Shown here in pieces: positions 62,869 through 64,000 of a stretch of 64,000 nucleotides of DNA (position 1 is its first letter; every line of letters starts with the position of its first letter). The DNA comes from Comamonas sp. JUb58. GTDB taxonomy: Bacteria; Pseudomonadota; Gammaproteobacteria; Burkholderiales; Burkholderiaceae_C. The DNA lies in contig NZ_SOAL01000003.1 of assembly GCF_004364775.1 (NCBI RefSeq), forward strand, positions 186,001-250,000. The letters are read 5' to 3'. Below the pieces are notes generated by a model. The model was not told where the DNA came from and searched no databases. It saw only the letters and a list, made by a program, of their open reading frames with translations. The position numbers and the translations under genes are program-made.

Positions 62869-63612
62869 ATGCTCGATCTCTCCCGAATCCGTGCCATCAG
62901 CCTTGACCTGGATGACACCCTCTGGCCGGTGCTGCCGACCCTGAAAGCGGCCGAAGCCGCACAGCACGCTTTTTTGCTGGCCCATGCGCCGGCGACCGCT
63001 GCCTTGCTGCAGGACGCGGCCGAGGCCCAGCGCATCCGCCAGTCGGTGCGCGATGACTTTGTGCACCTGTCGCACGACATGACGCATTTCCGCCAGCAGT
63101 TCATCCGCCGCGCGCTGCAGCAAAGCGGTGGTGATGAAGCGCTGGTCGAGGCCGCATTTGCCCAGTTCTTTGCGGCCCGCAACCGGGTGACCTGGTTTGC
63201 CGAGGTCGAAGATGCGCTGGCCTGGCTGTCCTCGCGCTACCCGCTGGTCGCCGTCTCCAACGGCAATGCCCAGCTCGACCTGGTGGGCCTGTCGCCCTGG
63301 TTTGTGGCCAGCACCAGCGCGCGTGAGGTGGGGGTGGCCAAGCCCGACCGGCGTATTTTTGCCGCTGCATCCGAGCGCGCCGGCATCGATCTGCCCGCCT
63401 TCTTGCATGTGGGCGACGACGCCGAGCTGGATGTGCAAGGCGCCTTGGCCTGCGGCATGCAGGCCGCCTGGGTGCAGCGCCAGGAGCTGCACCACCACCA
63501 GCGCAGCGAAACAGGCCAGGCCCTGCGCTGGCCTTTGAGTAGCCCCTCGCCCCAAGCGCTGGTGCGCAATCTGACCGAGTTGTGTGATCTGCTGGGGCGG
63601 CCCCCTGCCTGA
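62869..63612 (+). CDS. HAD-superfamily hydrolase
   Basis: A 247-residue haloacid-dehalogenase-type phosphatase. Motif I LDLDDTLWPVLPT holds the nucleophile Asp and the general acid Asp two residues later. Motif II: VAVSNGNAQLDLVGLSPW (Ser). Motif III/IV: REVGVAKPDRRIF and LHVGDDAELDVQGALACGMQAAW. An alpha-helical cap lies between motif I and II (about 25-105). The ATG at 62869 is chosen over one at 62857 because the protein then begins just before the motif. Substrate unknown (small phosphate esters likely). Divergent from hemH. Confidence 0.92.
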   Translation: MLDLSRIRAISLDLDDTLWPVLPTLKAAEAAQHAFLLAHAPATAALLQDAAEAQRIRQSVRDDFVHLSHDMTHFRQQFIRRALQQSGGDEALVEAAFAQFFAARNRVTWFAEVEDALAWLSSRYPLVAVSNGNAQLDLVGLSPWFVASTSAREVGVAKPDRRIFAAASERAGIDLPAFLHVGDDAELDVQGALACGMQAAWVQRQELHHHQRSETGQALRWPLSSPSPQALVRNLTELCDLLGRPPA

Positions 63613-63621
63613 CAGACCGGC

Positions 63622-63638
63622 ATCACCACTGCGGTGAT
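63622..63638 (+). other. Small hairpin after the HAD gene
   Basis: ATCACC, loop ACTGC, GGTGAT, 10 bp after the HAD stop. No T-run, so terminator activity is doubtful. Confidence 0.35.
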
Positions 63639-63738
63639 TGCTGCACCCACTGCAGCTATCAACTGTATGGCGCACTATTTATCTGTTGCCATGCAGGCTC
63701 TAAGCTGGCGCCATCGACAAAACCGCAAGGAGTGACGC

Positions 63739-64000
63739 ATGGCGCAAGTGATTCGTTTGGCAGCAGCCGGTGGCCCGGAATGCATGCAATTGCAGCAGCT
63801 GGAGGTGACTGCACCCGGCCCGGGTGAGGTCTTGCTGGCGCAGCAAGCGGTGGGGGTGAACCCGCTCGATCTGCTGCAGCGCAAGGGTGTGGCGCCCATC
63901 CCGCTGCCCTCCGGCCTGGGGTTGGAAGGCGCGGGCCAGGTGCTGGCGTTGGGCGCGGGCGTGAGCCAGTTTGCCGTCGGCGACCGGGTGGCCTATGCCA
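63739..64000 (+). CDS. Quinone oxidoreductase-like protein (partial, C-terminus beyond window)
   Basis: Start of a zinc-independent medium-chain dehydrogenase of the NADPH:quinone reductase (Qor) type; 87 residues are visible. It reads MAQVIRLAAAGGPECMQLQQ, then PGPGEVLLAQQAVGVNPLDLL, the GVxNPLD pattern typical of this group, and GLGLEGAGQVLALGAGVSQF with AVGDRVAYA. No zinc-ligand Cys is seen in the usual GHE region (GLEGAG), consistent with a Qor. The ATG at 63739 has AAGGAGTGAC upstream. The nucleotide-binding half is outside the window, so cofactor preference is not readable. Confidence 0.9.
   Translation, partial: MAQVIRLAAAGGPECMQLQQLEVTAPGPGEVLLAQQAVGVNPLDLLQRKGVAPIPLPSGLGLEGAGQVLALGAGVSQFAVGDRVAYA

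Overview
The window comes from a GC-rich betaproteobacterial chromosome, most likely Comamonadaceae (Comamonas or a close relative). The evidence is gene content and order: grpE-dnaK-dnaJ divergent from rpsF-priB-rpsR-rplI-dnaB, alaA-hom-thrC followed by mobB-moeA-moaD-moaE and clpB, a minor-pilin/PilY1 cluster, and a tct tricarboxylate transport locus. No insertion sequence, prophage, integrase, CRISPR array, rRNA or tRNA gene was seen, so this reads as stable core and near-core chromosome with some accessory genes between conserved blocks. Both ends are cut: dnaJ at the left and a quinone oxidoreductase gene at the right.

Layout. 1-3.9 kb: heat-shock genes dnaJ, a small conserved gene, dnaK and grpE on the minus strand, with a sigma-32-like promoter upstream of grpE. 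4.1-7.2 kb: a ribosomal/replication operon (rpsF, priB, rpsR, rplI) with a near-consensus sigma-70 promoter, then dnaB. 7.2-12 kb: a LysR regulator divergent from an ALDH7-type (aminoadipate semialdehyde) dehydrogenase, then an orphan thiamine-diphosphate enzyme. 12-15.2 kb: a PIN-PhoH ATPase, a Bcp peroxiredoxin and a Mth938-like protein. 15.4-22.2 kb: alaA, hom, a membrane M48-type metallopeptidase and thrC. 22.2-28.5 kb: molybdenum cofactor genes, interrupted by two opposite-strand hypothetical genes, then clpB. 28.6-37.3 kb: a small membrane protein, a coniferyl-aldehyde-dehydrogenase-like enzyme, a structured 387-bp gap with a possible 16-residue ORF, an acetyltransferase, a methyltransferase, dusC, a phospholipase-D lipoprotein, a small secreted basic protein and ribD.

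37.5-44.6 kb: the type IV pilus minor pilin operon fimT-pilV-pilW-pilX-pilY1-pilE. 44.6-50.6 kb: hslR, then the two-component pair tctE/tctD divergent from tctC-tctB-tctA (periplasmic binding protein and two membrane subunits). 50.7-57.3 kb: a DedA-rhodanese fusion, a putative Na+/H+ antiporter, a ZntB-like transporter, a sulfur cluster (periplasmic rhodanese, YeeE/YedE transporter, 54-residue membrane peptide) and a DUF4256 protein. 57.4-64 kb: an orphan ParB-like protein, a Lon-related protease, an acetyltransferase, hemH, a HAD hydrolase and the start of a quinone oxidoreductase gene.

The least explained items are the structured gap at 30.5-30.9 kb, the rhodanese/YeeE/small-peptide set with an internal terminator, the chromosomal ParB-like gene with an inverted repeat just before its start, and the small gene between dnaK and dnaJ. 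All functional calls rest on reading the sequence and remembered family features; no database search was run.
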